From assembly GCA_029779535.1 (NCBI GenBank), contig JAKPAG010000072.1, forward strand, positions 1-33,161: a stretch of 33,161 nt of DNA, given 5' to 3'. Below, piece by piece: positions 1 through 8,555 of the stretch; position 1 is the stretch's first letter; every line of letters begins with the position of its first letter. The notes below the pieces were generated by a model that was given only the letters and a program-made list of their open reading frames with translations, did no database searches and was not told the origin of the DNA. The translations under genes were made by a program, and so were the position numbers. The DNA is from Pseudomonadota bacterium. GTDB taxonomy: Bacteria > Pseudomonadota > Alphaproteobacteria > Sphingomonadales > Sphingomonadaceae.

Positions 1-85
1 GAACCGCCAGAATCCGTCCTCATGGGTCAGGATCAGTGCAGGTTGGTATCAGCGCCACCCGCCGCTTCCCCGCAGCACAAACGAA

Positions 86-113
86 AGGGGCGGAACCTTG
101 CGGTCCCGCCCCT
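86..113 (-). terminator. Rho-independent terminator of the di-haem cytochrome c gene
   Basis: An inverted repeat pairs 86-93 (AGGGGCGG) with 106-113 (CCGCCCCT). The stem continues inward through three more pairs after one mismatch. On the minus strand it is followed by a T-rich run (TTTCGTTTG). It begins 25 bases past the cytochrome c stop codon, so it fits an intrinsic terminator for that gene. The rest of 1-137 shows no gene I can support. Confidence 0.75.
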
Positions 114-137
114 GTCGCTTTCGCCTGAAGGCCGTGC

Positions 138-1031
138 TTACTTGACGGTCTTGAGGTAGGCGATGACGTTGGCGCGTTCCTGGGCATCGCTGATGCCCGC
201 GAAGGTCATCTTGGTGCCGGCGGCGAACGCCTTGGGATTCTTCAGCCAGGCATCCAGCGTGGCATCGTCCCACTTGCCGCCCTTCGCCTTGAGCGCGTCG
301 GAGAAGGCAAAGCCGCCACGGCCCGAAGCGACCGCTTCGCCGGCGATGCCAGCCAGGTTCGGACCGATGCCGTTCGCGCCGCCCGGGTTGAAGGTGTGGC
401 ACGCGGCGCACTTCTTGGCGCTCTGCTCACCCTTGGCGGCATCGCCGACCACGGCGGCGGCTTCAGCTTCACCGCCAGCGGGCGCCGCGGCAGCGGCCGG
501 GACGGCCGGGAGCGGCAGGTTCGAGCCGAGCGAGTTGAGGTAGACCATCACGTTGGCGCGTTCCTGCGCGTCCGACAGGCCCGCGAAGCTCATCTTGGTG
601 CCGTTGGCGAAGGCCTTGGGGTTGGTCAGCCATTCGTTCAGGGTCGCCCAGTCCCACTTGCCGCCCTTGGCCTTGAGCGCGTCGGAGAAAGCGAACCCGC
701 CGCGGCCCGCGGCGACCGCTTCGCCCAGCACGCCGTACAGGTTCGGACCGATGCCGTTGGCGCCGCCCTGGTTGGCGGTGTGGCACGCGGCGCACTTCTT
801 GAACGAGGCTTCGCCCTTGGCGACGTCAGCGGTGGCGAGCAGCGCTTCGATCGGGGTCGCGGCCTTGCCGCCTTCACCCTCTTCAGCGACGCCTTCGATC
901 GCGAAGCCCATCTGTTCCGGGCGGTTGTGCTTGTCGGCACGGAAGTAGTGCCCGCTCAGACTGGAAAAGCCGAGGGCAATGATGCCCGAAAACAGCGTCC
1001 AGCCGGCGATGGTATTGAAGCGATCAGACAT
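138..1031 (-). CDS. Membrane-anchored di-haem cytochrome c with tandem class I domains
   Basis: The 297-residue product has one N-terminal hydrophobic segment (about residues 8-24) with no clear signal cleavage site, so it is probably anchored in the inner membrane facing the periplasm. An acidic linker follows. Two class I cytochrome c domains come next, at residues 78-168 and 206-296. Each has a CAACH haem site (C80/C83/H84 and C208/C211/H212) and a GTKM axial-ligand methionine (M147 and M275). The domains are about 80% identical and joined by an Ala/Pro-rich linker. The ATG at 1031 is chosen because it opens directly on the hydrophobic anchor; the longer open frame upstream has no cytochrome-like sequence. 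By family it should carry electrons between respiratory complexes, much as CycM-type cytochromes do; the partner is inferred. It is divergent from the acyl-CoA carboxylase genes and ends at a terminator. Confidence 0.93.
   Translation of the reverse strand: MSDRFNTIAGWTLFSGIIALGFSSLSGHYFRADKHNRPEQMGFAIEGVAEEGEGGKAATPIEALLATADVAKGEASFKKCAACHTANQGGANGIGPNLYGVLGEAVAAGRGGFAFSDALKAKGGKWDWATLNEWLTNPKAFANGTKMSFAGLSDAQERANVMVYLNSLGSNLPLPAVPAAAAAPAGGEAEAAAVVGDAAKGEQSAKKCAACHTFNPGGANGIGPNLAGIAGEAVASGRGGFAFSDALKAKGGKWDDATLDAWLKNPKAFAAGTKMTFAGISDAQERANVIAYLKTVK
144..800 (-). repeat. Tandem intragenic duplication encoding the two cytochrome c domains
   Basis: The segment 528-800 (first domain) is repeated at 144-416 (second domain), offset by 384 bases. 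By hand alignment, 73 of 91 encoded residues are identical without gaps. The differences sit mostly outside the haem and methionine ligand regions. The 111 bases between the copies encode the Ala/Pro-rich linker. Confidence 0.9.
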
Positions 1032-1146
1032 GGATGTTGCCCCGTTGGGTGGATCACGCGCAATTTTGCGGGCCGCTCTAGTCAGGCTCTGGCCCTTGCG
1101 CAAGGGGCATTGCGGGCTTGGCCAATCCCGCCTAGCCAGTGTCCCC

Positions 1147-3039
1147 ATGTTTTCATCGCTTTTGATCGCCAATCGTGGCGAAATCGCCTGCCGGATCATC
1201 CGCACGGCGCGCAGCCTCGGGATTCGCACCGTGGCCGTCCATTCCGATGCCGATGCCCGCGCCGCGCACGTCCGCGCAGCGGACATGGCGGTCCACATCG
1301 GTCCGTCCCCGGCCCGCGAAAGCTACCTGGTGGGCCAGCGCATCATCGAGGCCGCCCTGCAAAGCGGGGCGGAGGCGATTCACCCCGGCTACGGATTCCT
1401 GTCCGAAATCGCCGATTTCGCCCGCGCGGTGATTGCCGCCGGGCTGATCTGGGTCGGCCCGCGCCCCGAAAGCATCGAGGCGATGGGCCTGAAGGACGCC
1501 GCCAAGGCGCTGATGCAGCAGGCCGGCGTGCCGGTTACCCCGGGCTACATGGGGGCAGACCAGGACCCGGCGCGGCTCCGGGCCGAGGCCGACGCGATCG
1601 GCTATCCGGTGCTGATCAAGGCCGTGGCCGGCGGCGGCGGCAAGGGGATGCGCAAAGTCGACGCCGCAGCCGACTTTGCCGAGGCGCTGCAATCCTGCCA
1701 GCGCGAGGCGGCGGCCAGTTTCGGCAACGATCAGGTGCTGATCGAGAAATACATCCTCTCCCCCCGCCACATCGAAGTGCAGGTGTTCGGCGATGCCCAC
1801 GGCAATGTCGTCCACCTGTACGAGCGCGACTGTTCCCTGCAGCGCCGCCACCAGAAGGTGATCGAGGAGGCCCCCGCCCCCGGCATGGACGCAGCCACCC
1901 GCCAGGCGGTCTGCGCGGCGGCGGTCCAGGCGGCGCGCGCGGTCAGCTACCAAGGCGCGGGGACGATCGAATTCATCGCCGATGCCAGCGAAGGGCTGCA
2001 CCCCGACCGGGTGTGGTTCATGGAAATGAACACCCGCCTGCAGGTGGAGCACCCGGTGACCGAAGCGGTGACCGGGGTGGACCTGGTCGAATGGCAATTG
2101 CGCGTCGCCGCCGGCGAGCCGCTGCCGCTGGCGCAGGACGAAATCGTGCTGGCCGGCCACGCGATCGAGGCGCGGCTCTATGCCGAGGACCCGGCCAGGG
2201 GCTTCCTTCCCGCCACCGGCTCGCTCGACCAGCTGTGGCTCTCGGCTCGGGTACGAATCGATAGCGGGGTGGAACAGGGCGATGCGATCAGCCCATTCTA
2301 CGATCCGATGATCGCCAAGCTGATCGCCCACGGCGCCAGCCGCGAGGAAGCGCGGCTGCAACTGATGGAAGCGCTGGACGACAGTTTCGTCGCCCCGCTG
2401 ACCACCAACAAGGGCTTCCTGTACGAATGCCTGGCCGATGCGGATTTCGCGGCGGGCCGGGTCGATACCGGACTGATCGCGCGCCAGGGCGATGCCCTGA
2501 TCCCGGCCGAAGCGCCCGGCCAGGCCGCTGCCGATGCGGCTGCCGCGCGGCTGCGGCGCGACTGGCTGGGCTGGCACGCCAGCGGCCAGGCCCGGGCCTT
2601 TCGCCAGGGACTGTTCGGCTTTCGCCTGAACCGCGCGCCGGAAGAACGAATCGCGCTGTGGTCGGGCGGGCACATGGTTCTGGGCGATTCGGCGGCGGCA
2701 TCCCCGCTGCGCAGCGACATGGTCGGGGCTGACAGCGTGGCCGTGACCGAGCGCGGCCAGGGCCGGATCTTCACTTTCCACGCCCCGCGCCCGCGTCCGG
2801 GCAGCAGCGCCGGCGACGGCGCGATCCTGGCGCCGATGCCGGGCAAGGTGATCGCGGTGGACGTGGCCGAGGGTGACCGCGTGAGCAAGGGCCAGCGCCT
2901 GCTGGTGCTGGAGGCGATGAAGATGGAACACGCCATGGCTGCGCCGTTCGACGGCACGGTGACCCGGCTCGAAGCCGCGACCGGAGCCCAGGTCCAGGTC
3001 GAGGCACTGCTGATCGTGGTCGAGGCGGACAAGGAATAG
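1147..3039 (+). CDS. Acyl-CoA carboxylase alpha subunit (biotin carboxylase + BCCP)
   Basis: The 630-residue protein joins an N-terminal biotin carboxylase and a C-terminal biotinyl domain, the architecture of MCC/PCC alpha subunits. It starts with the typical FSSLLIANRGEIA segment. The ATP-grasp glycine loop GGGGKG is at residues 162-167, and the biotin attachment motif EAMKMEH places biotin on K592. It would carboxylate biotin using ATP and bicarbonate and pass the carboxyl group to the beta subunit encoded 44 bases downstream. The ATG at 1147 fits the family start; the open frame continues 56 codons further upstream but without family-like sequence. Substrate cannot be read from this subunit. 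Propionyl-CoA, methylcrotonyl-CoA or another acyl-CoA are all possible. The other leucine-pathway genes usually found beside MCC are missing here. Confidence 0.92.
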   Translation: MFSSLLIANRGEIACRIIRTARSLGIRTVAVHSDADARAAHVRAADMAVHIGPSPARESYLVGQRIIEAALQSGAEAIHPGYGFLSEIADFARAVIAAGLIWVGPRPESIEAMGLKDAAKALMQQAGVPVTPGYMGADQDPARLRAEADAIGYPVLIKAVAGGGGKGMRKVDAAADFAEALQSCQREAAASFGNDQVLIEKYILSPRHIEVQVFGDAHGNVVHLYERDCSLQRRHQKVIEEAPAPGMDAATRQAVCAAAVQAARAVSYQGAGTIEFIADASEGLHPDRVWFMEMNTRLQVEHPVTEAVTGVDLVEWQLRVAAGEPLPLAQDEIVLAGHAIEARLYAEDPARGFLPATGSLDQLWLSARVRIDSGVEQGDAISPFYDPMIAKLIAHGASREEARLQLMEALDDSFVAPLTTNKGFLYECLADADFAAGRVDTGLIARQGDALIPAEAPGQAAADAAAARLRRDWLGWHASGQARAFRQGLFGFRLNRAPEERIALWSGGHMVLGDSAAASPLRSDMVGADSVAVTERGQGRIFTFHAPRPRPGSSAGDGAILAPMPGKVIAVDVAEGDRVSKGQRLLVLEAMKMEHAMAAPFDGTVTRLEAATGAQVQVEALLIVVEADKE

Positions 3040-3083
3040 ACCGACCTGCCGGCACGGGCAGGCGGAGGGGCAGGGAGAGGCAA

Positions 3084-4607
3084 GTGAGCTGGAAGCCGGA
3101 AGTCGAGGAACTGCGCAAGCGGCGCAAGCTGGCCGAGCAGATGGGCGGCGCGGAAAAGGTCGCCCGCCAGCACGGGCGCGGCAAGCTGGATGCGCGGGCG
3201 CGGATCAAGGGGCTGGTCGATCCCGGTTCCTTCCGCGAAATCGGCAAGATCGCGGGCAAGGGCAGCTATGGCCCGGACGGCGAACTGCTGGACCTGGCGC
3301 CCAGCAACCTGGTGTTCGGCCGGGCGAATATCGAAAGCCGCCCGGTGGTGGCGAGCGCCGACGATTTCACCGTGCGCGGCGGCGCGGCGGATGCGGCGAT
3401 TCACCGCAAGTTCGTGCAGTGCGAACAGATGGCCCACACGCTGAAGATCCCGCTGATCCGGATGATCGACGGCACCGGCGGCGGCGGATCGGTCAAGACG
3501 CTGGAGGAAATCGGTGCAACCTATGTCCCCGCCACGCCCGGCTGGGGCGAGATCGTCAGGAACCTGGAAACGGTGCCGGTGGTCGCGCTCGCCCTTGGCC
3601 CCACGGCAGGTCTTGGCGCGGCGCGGGTGGTGGCCAGCCACTATTCGATCATGGTCAAGGGCCTGTCGCAGCTGTTCGCCGCCGGCCCCGCCGTGGTCGA
3701 GGCGATCGGGGAAGCCAGCGACAAGGAATCGCTGGGCGGCAGCGTGATCCACACCCGCAACGGCGTGGTCGACGAGGAAGTGGGGAGCGAGGCCGAGGCC
3801 TTTGCCACGGCGCGGCGGTTCCTGTCCTATCTGCCCAGCCATGTCGGCCAGCACGCCCCGCGCCAAGCCCCCAGCGATCCCGCCGACCGGCGCGAGCAGA
3901 GCCTGGTGGACCTGGTCCCGCGCGATCCCAAGCAGGTCTATTCGATGCGCAAGCTGCTGGGCGCGGTGTTCGACCACGGGTCGGTGTTCGAAATGGGCCG
4001 GATGTGGGGCCGCGCCGCGATCACGGCCTTTGCCCGGCTGGATGGCTGGCCGGTGGCGGTGGTGGCCAGCGATCCCAGCTATCTTGGCGGATCGTGGGAA
4101 GCGCGCACCAGCGAAAAGGTCGAACGCTTCATCAAGCTGGCCGATCAGTTCCGCCTGCCGGTGGTCCACCTGGTCGACAACCCCGGTTTCATGATCGGCT
4201 ATGCCGCCGAAAGCGCGGGCACGATCCGCTACGGCGTCCAGGCGATGAACGCGATCTACAAGGCCACGGTGCCGCTGTGCTGCGTCGTGATCCGCCGCGC
4301 CTATGGCATCGCCGGCAGCGCGATGAGCAATGCCGAGGCGTTCCAGTACCGCTTCGCCTGGCCCAGCGGCGACTGGGGCAGCCTGCCGATCGAAGGCGGG
4401 ATCGAAGTGGCCTACAAGAGCGAGATCGAGGCGGCGGCAGACCCGCAGGCCCATCTCGAGGCGATCCGCGATCGGCTCAACCGGGTGCGCAGCCCGTTCC
4501 GCACGGCGGAAAAGTTCGGGATCGAGGACATCATCGACCCGCGCGAAACCCGCCCTCTGTTGTGCGAATTCGCCGACCTGGCCTGGCGGGCGCTGGGTGC
4601 GGCCTAG
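3084..4607 (+). CDS. Acyl-CoA carboxylase beta subunit (carboxyltransferase)
   Basis: This 507-residue protein has both halves of the carboxyltransferase fold of the PccB/MccB/MmdA family. The N-terminal half has a Gly-rich loop (TGGGGSVKTLEEIG) and the C-terminal half has VDNPGFMIG. The start is GTG at 3084, preceded by a strong ribosome site (GGGAGAGG) 3 to 10 bases upstream; no nearby ATG is in frame. It forms an operon with the biotinylated subunit. The C-terminal region carries LPIEGGIEVAYK where PCC and MCC enzymes usually have an A-x-M-G segment. It also lacks the GAGNYGMCGRAY-type signature of MccB. It is therefore probably neither a classical MCC nor an unambiguous PCC. The final TAG lies in a 4-base overlap with the convergent glpD stop. 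Confidence 0.9.
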   Translation: MSWKPEVEELRKRRKLAEQMGGAEKVARQHGRGKLDARARIKGLVDPGSFREIGKIAGKGSYGPDGELLDLAPSNLVFGRANIESRPVVASADDFTVRGGAADAAIHRKFVQCEQMAHTLKIPLIRMIDGTGGGGSVKTLEEIGATYVPATPGWGEIVRNLETVPVVALALGPTAGLGAARVVASHYSIMVKGLSQLFAAGPAVVEAIGEASDKESLGGSVIHTRNGVVDEEVGSEAEAFATARRFLSYLPSHVGQHAPRQAPSDPADRREQSLVDLVPRDPKQVYSMRKLLGAVFDHGSVFEMGRMWGRAAITAFARLDGWPVAVVASDPSYLGGSWEARTSEKVERFIKLADQFRLPVVHLVDNPGFMIGYAAESAGTIRYGVQAMNAIYKATVPLCCVVIRRAYGIAGSAMSNAEAFQYRFAWPSGDWGSLPIEGGIEVAYKSEIEAAADPQAHLEAIRDRLNRVRSPFRTAEKFGIEDIIDPRETRPLLCEFADLAWRALGAA

Positions 4608-6076
4608 GCGGCGAGATAGGCCTCGACCGCGGCGCGCTGCTGGGCCGTAAGCCGCAGGCCCAGCTTGGTGCGCCGCCATAGCACGTCATCGACGCTGACC
4701 GCCCATTCGGCGGCACGCAGGTAATCCAGTTCGGCCTGGGTCAGGCCCGCGCCGAAATCCCGGCCCAGCGCCTGCCAGCCCTGCGCGCCGTCCAGCCAGC
4801 GTTCCGCGCGGGTGCCATAGGCGCGGGCGATCCGGTCCACCGTGGCGGGATCAAGGAACGGATAGCGCGCGGCGAGGTCCGCCATCTGCTGCGCCAGCCC
4901 GTCGACCGCGAAATCGCCGCCGGGCAGCGGGCGGGTGGTTGTCCATGCCTTGCCGGACAGCGCTGGCAGGCGGCTGGCGAGGAGGTCCACCGCGTCTTCC
5001 GCCAGGTGGCGATAGGTGGTGATCTTGCCGCCATAAACCGACAGCAGCGGCGCGCCGCGTGCCGCCTCGGACAGATCAAGCCGGTAGCCGCGCGTCGCCG
5101 CCTCGGGCCGGCCGGAGCCATCGTCCACCAGCGGGCGCACCCCGGAATAGGTCCAGACCACATCGGCCGGGGTGATCGCCGTGCGGAAATAGGTGCTGGC
5201 CCCGGCGCAGAGGTATTCGATCTCGGCCTCGCTCGCTGTGATCGGCTCGCCCGGCTGCTGGTCGGCGTCGGTAGTGCCGATCAGGGTAAAGTCGCGCTCG
5301 TACGGAATGGCGAAGAAAATCCGCCCATCGGGCAGCTGGAAGAAATAGGCATAGGGATGGTCGAACAGCTTTCGCACCACGATGTGCGAGCCGCGCACCA
5401 GCCGCATTGCGTGATCAGGCTTTTCGCCGACCAGCCCTTCGACTTCGAGCACCTTCGGACCGCCCGCGTTGACCAGCGCGGCGGCGCGGAATGAACCGGC
5501 CGGGGTTTCGATCACCCAGTGCGCCCCTTCGCGCCGCGCGGCGGTAACCGGAGTGCGGGTGCGCACCTGCGCGCCGTGTTCGGCCGCGTCCATGGCGTTC
5601 AGCACCACCAGCCGGGCATCGTCCACCCAACCGTCCGAATATTCGAAGGCCGGGCCGAATTCGGGCTTGAGCGGCGCGCCGGCGGGGTGGCGGTGCAGGT
5701 CGATGCTGCGCGTCGCGGGCAGGCGCTTGCGCCCGCCGATATGATCGTAGAGAAACAGCCCCAGCCGCAGCAGCCAGCGCGGGCGAAGGCCGCGCACATG
5801 CGGCAGCACGAAACGCAGCGGATGGATGATGTGCGGCGCAATCCGCCAAAGCGCCTCGCGCTCGGTCAGCGCCTCGCGCACCAGGGCGAATTCGTAATGC
5901 TCCAGATAACGCAAGCCGCCATGGATCAGCTTGGTCGAGGCCGAACTGGTGCCTTGCGCCAGGTCGGCCGCTTCGAGCAGCAAAACCCGCGCGCCGCGCC
6001 CGGCGGCATCGCGGGCGATCCCCGCGCCGTTCACCCCGCCGCCAATCACGGCCACATCGAACATCGGCTGGTCCAT
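4604..6076 (-). CDS. glpD: Aerobic glycerol-3-phosphate dehydrogenase
   Basis: The 490-residue FAD enzyme oxidises sn-glycerol 3-phosphate to dihydroxyacetone phosphate at the inner membrane and passes electrons to quinone. The FAD-binding motif GGGVNGAGIARDA is near residue 12. It is followed by the family segment STKLIHGGLRYLE and, later, YSGVRPL and YGGKITTYR. Length matches GlpD (about 500). The ATG at 6076 overlaps the exporter stop as TGATG, so the two genes are probably translationally coupled; an internal ATG at 6064 would also give an intact Rossmann start. The partner gene encodes a drug-type exporter rather than GlpF or GlpK, so no glycerol uptake operon is visible. The 3' end overlaps the convergent carboxylase gene by four bases (CTAG). 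Confidence 0.94.
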   Translation of the reverse strand: MDQPMFDVAVIGGGVNGAGIARDAAGRGARVLLLEAADLAQGTSSASTKLIHGGLRYLEHYEFALVREALTEREALWRIAPHIIHPLRFVLPHVRGLRPRWLLRLGLFLYDHIGGRKRLPATRSIDLHRHPAGAPLKPEFGPAFEYSDGWVDDARLVVLNAMDAAEHGAQVRTRTPVTAARREGAHWVIETPAGSFRAAALVNAGGPKVLEVEGLVGEKPDHAMRLVRGSHIVVRKLFDHPYAYFFQLPDGRIFFAIPYERDFTLIGTTDADQQPGEPITASEAEIEYLCAGASTYFRTAITPADVVWTYSGVRPLVDDGSGRPEAATRGYRLDLSEAARGAPLLSVYGGKITTYRHLAEDAVDLLASRLPALSGKAWTTTRPLPGGDFAVDGLAQQMADLAARYPFLDPATVDRIARAYGTRAERWLDGAQGWQALGRDFGAGLTQAELDYLRAAEWAVSVDDVLWRRTKLGLRLTAQQRAAVEAYLAA

Positions 6077-7344
6077 CAGATCGCGTCCGGTTCCGGCAGC
6101 GGCCGCTGCGCCCCCGGCGGGTTGAGCCGGCGGAACAGCACGCCCTTTTCACTGAACAGCACCAGCGCCAACGCCGTCACGCCGCACAGCAGCAGCGCCA
6201 TTGCAAGCGGCCGGGCGCTGCCGTCATAGGCCTGCCCGATCAGCCCGCCGAGCAGCGAGCCCACGGCCATGCGCAGAAACGCCTGGAACGAACTGGCCGC
6301 CCCGGCGATCCGCGCGAAAGGTTGCAGCGCGATCGAGCCGAAGTTGGCGCCGATGAAGCCCATCAGGCAGATATTGAGGCCCATCAGCGGGATGAACTGC
6401 CACAGCGTTTCGTGCGGCGAATGGGCCTGGATCACCTGCAAGGTGGCCATGGCGATATAGGCCAGCAGCGCCGCATGGCTGACCCGCCGCGCGCCGAAGC
6501 GTTCGACGATGCGCGAATTGAAGAAATTGGCAAAGGCCATGCCTCCGGCCATCAGCGCGAACAGCAGCGGAAACCGCTGGCCCGCGCCGAAATGTTCGCC
6601 GATCAGCTGCTGCGAGGAGTTGATGTAGCCGAACAGTGCGCCCGAAAGCAGCGCCCCGCCCACGACATAGCCCATCGCCGCGCGGTCGGTCGCCGCCTCG
6701 GCCATGTTGGCCGCGATGGTGCGCGCCGCGATCGGCTGGCGATATTCGTTGCGCAGCGTTTCGGGCAGGCGCAGGAAGGCCCACAGGCCGACCATCAGTC
6801 CCATCACCGCCATCCCGCCGAAGATCCAGCGCCACCCCGCCACCAGCAGCACCGCCTGGCCGAACGACGGCGCGATCATCGGCACGACCATGAACACCAC
6901 GGTGATGACCGACATCATTCGCGCCATCCGGTCCCCGCCGAAGCGGTCGCGGATGATCGCGCCGGGCAGCACCGCCAGCCCGGCACTGGAAATGGCGTGC
7001 AGCGCGCGCAGCACCAGCAGCGTGGTAAAATCGGTGACCATCGCGCAGGCCAGGGCCAGCACCACGAAGGCAGCGAAACAGGTCATCAGCACGGGCCGCC
7101 GGCCATAGCGATCGGCAAGCGCGCCCGGCACCAGCGCGCCGAATCCGGCGGCGAAGAGGAACACCCCCACCACCAGTTGCCGGCTGTTCGGATCGGCCAC
7201 CCGCAAGTCCTGCGCGATCGCGCCCAGCGCGGGCAGCATGGCATCGATGCACAGCGCCTGCAGCGCCATCATCATCGCCATCAAGGCAATGAATTCGCGC
7301 TCGCCGATGCGGGTCGGCGCGGTCTGTTCAGGCGCGGAAGGCAT
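6076..7344 (-). CDS. Bcr/CflA-family MFS drug exporter
   Basis: This is a 422-residue inner-membrane protein with about 12 hydrophobic segments, typical of DHA1 proton-driven efflux pumps. The loop 2-3 motif A is visible as GALADRYGRRP. A Pro-rich helix-5 region (VVPMIAPSFGQ) resembles motif C of drug antiporters. The open frame reaches 7398, but the ATG at 7344 is preferred because GGAGGGAG sits just upstream of it and the upstream residues are not family-like. It is the first gene of a two-gene unit with glpD and is divergent from dinB. The substrate is unknown; Bcr/CflA relatives export bicyclomycin, chloramphenicol or other small compounds. Confidence 0.88.
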   Translation of the reverse strand: MPSAPEQTAPTRIGEREFIALMAMMMALQALCIDAMLPALGAIAQDLRVADPNSRQLVVGVFLFAAGFGALVPGALADRYGRRPVLMTCFAAFVVLALACAMVTDFTTLLVLRALHAISSAGLAVLPGAIIRDRFGGDRMARMMSVITVVFMVVPMIAPSFGQAVLLVAGWRWIFGGMAVMGLMVGLWAFLRLPETLRNEYRQPIAARTIAANMAEAATDRAAMGYVVGGALLSGALFGYINSSQQLIGEHFGAGQRFPLLFALMAGGMAFANFFNSRIVERFGARRVSHAALLAYIAMATLQVIQAHSPHETLWQFIPLMGLNICLMGFIGANFGSIALQPFARIAGAASSFQAFLRMAVGSLLGGLIGQAYDGSARPLAMALLLCGVTALALVLFSEKGVLFRRLNPPGAQRPLPEPDAI

Positions 7345-7421
7345 GGCTCCCTCCATGCCGCCACTGCGCGGCATTGGCGAGTCTCTTTTCGTATGCATAG
7401 CGCGCGCCTAGACTGCCGCGC

Positions 7422-8555
7422 ATGGCACCGCCCCCAGACGACAGCGACGATGGCCCCGAGCCAGTCCGGGGGCTGCGCAAGGTGATCCATGTCGACATGG
7501 ACGCGTTCTATGCCAGCGTCGAACAGCGCGACGAACCTGCCCTTCGGGGCAAACCGGTGGCGGTGGGCGGCGATGGCCCGCGCGGGGTGCTGACCACCTG
7601 TTCGTATGAGGCGCGGCGGTTCGGCTGCCGTTCGGCGATGCCATCGGTCACGGCGCGGCGTCTGTGCCCTGACCTGATCTTTCGCCGCCCGCGCTTTGAC
7701 GTCTACACCGCCGTGTCGCGCCAGATCCGCGAGATCTTTCTCGACTATACCCCGCTGGTCGAACCGCTCAGCCTCGACGAGGCGTTCCTTGACGTGACCG
7801 AGGACAGCAAGGGGATCGGTTCCGCGACCCGCATCGCGCAGCTGATCCGCGGGCGGATCAAGGCCGAAACCGGGCTGACCGCCAGCGCCGGGGTGTCGTA
7901 CAACAAGTTCCTCGCCAAGCTGGCGAGCGACCAGAACAAGCCCGACGGAATCTGCGTGATTCGCCCGGGCGAAGGGGCACAATTCGTGGCCGCGCTGCCG
8001 GTGCGGCGGTTCTTCGGGATCGGTCCGCGCGGCGCGGAAAAGATGGCCGCGCTGGGGATCGAAACCGGGGCCGACCTGGCGGCGAAAGACATCGATTTCC
8101 TGCGCCAGCATTTTGGCAGCCAGGCCGATTACCTGTACCGCGCGGCCCGCGGCATCGACCTGCGCCGGGTCAAGGCCAACCGGCCGCGCAAGTCCCTGGG
8201 CGCGGAGCGCACTTTTGCCCGCGACATTTCCAGCGGCACCGAACTGCGCGCCACGCTGGAGAAGATCATCGCCATCACCTGGGAGCGGATCGAGCGCAGC
8301 GCGGCCCAGGGCCGCACCGTGACGCTGAAGCTGAAGCACGCCGATTTTTCGAACCTGACCCGCGCCCGTTCCACGGCGCAGCCGGTGGCCAGCCGCGCGG
8401 AATTTGCCGCAATCGCCCATGCGCTGCTGGATGAAGTGCTGCCGCTGGCCCAGCCGATCCGGCTGATGGGCCTGACCCTGTCGCAGCTGGACGGCGATGA
8501 CGATGCTCCCGCCCCGCTGCCAGTGGGCGGCGATGCGCAGCTATCGTTGCTCTAG
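7422..8555 (+). CDS. dinB: DNA polymerase IV (Y-family translesion polymerase)
   Basis: The 377-residue protein has the Y-family catalytic signature. VIHVDMDAFYASVE supplies D25 (and D27), and SLDEAFLD supplies D119 and E120, the metal-binding acids. It ends with QLSLL (residues 373-377), a good match to the beta-clamp binding peptide that recruits the polymerase to the sliding clamp. A short N-terminal extension of about 20 residues precedes the catalytic domain. The ATG at 7422 is the first one in frame. The 77-base divergent region towards the exporter gene has no GTTC-N7-GTTC direct repeat, so I see no sign of alphaproteobacterial LexA control. The stop codon overlaps the convergent Nudix gene by 15 bases. 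Confidence 0.95.
   Translation: MAPPPDDSDDGPEPVRGLRKVIHVDMDAFYASVEQRDEPALRGKPVAVGGDGPRGVLTTCSYEARRFGCRSAMPSVTARRLCPDLIFRRPRFDVYTAVSRQIREIFLDYTPLVEPLSLDEAFLDVTEDSKGIGSATRIAQLIRGRIKAETGLTASAGVSYNKFLAKLASDQNKPDGICVIRPGEGAQFVAALPVRRFFGIGPRGAEKMAALGIETGADLAAKDIDFLRQHFGSQADYLYRAARGIDLRRVKANRPRKSLGAERTFARDISSGTELRATLEKIIAITWERIERSAAQGRTVTLKLKHADFSNLTRARSTAQPVASRAEFAAIAHALLDEVLPLAQPIRLMGLTLSQLDGDDDAPAPLPVGGDAQLSLL

Noticed and set aside
1..137. Possible gene start on the minus strand at an ATG at 21-23
   Set aside because: Only seven codons are inside the window and no ribosome site is evident, so no call can be made.
1153..2931. Minus-strand open frame of 592 codons
   Set aside because: It lies wholly opposite the biotin carboxylase gene and has shadow-type composition with no recognisable domain.
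1147..4607. Methylcrotonyl-CoA carboxylase (mccA/mccB) assignment
   Set aside because: The beta subunit lacks the MccB signature, and leucine pathway neighbours such as isovaleryl-CoA dehydrogenase are absent.
2298..4679. Minus-strand open frame of 793 codons opposite the acyl-CoA carboxylase genes
   Set aside because: It is the antisense shadow of two clearly recognised genes; its translation is Ala/Arg/Gly/Asp/His-rich without any family motif, as expected in very GC-rich DNA.
7345..7421. LexA box for dinB
   Set aside because: No GTTC-N7-GTTC direct repeat or other convincing LexA site was found in the divergent region.
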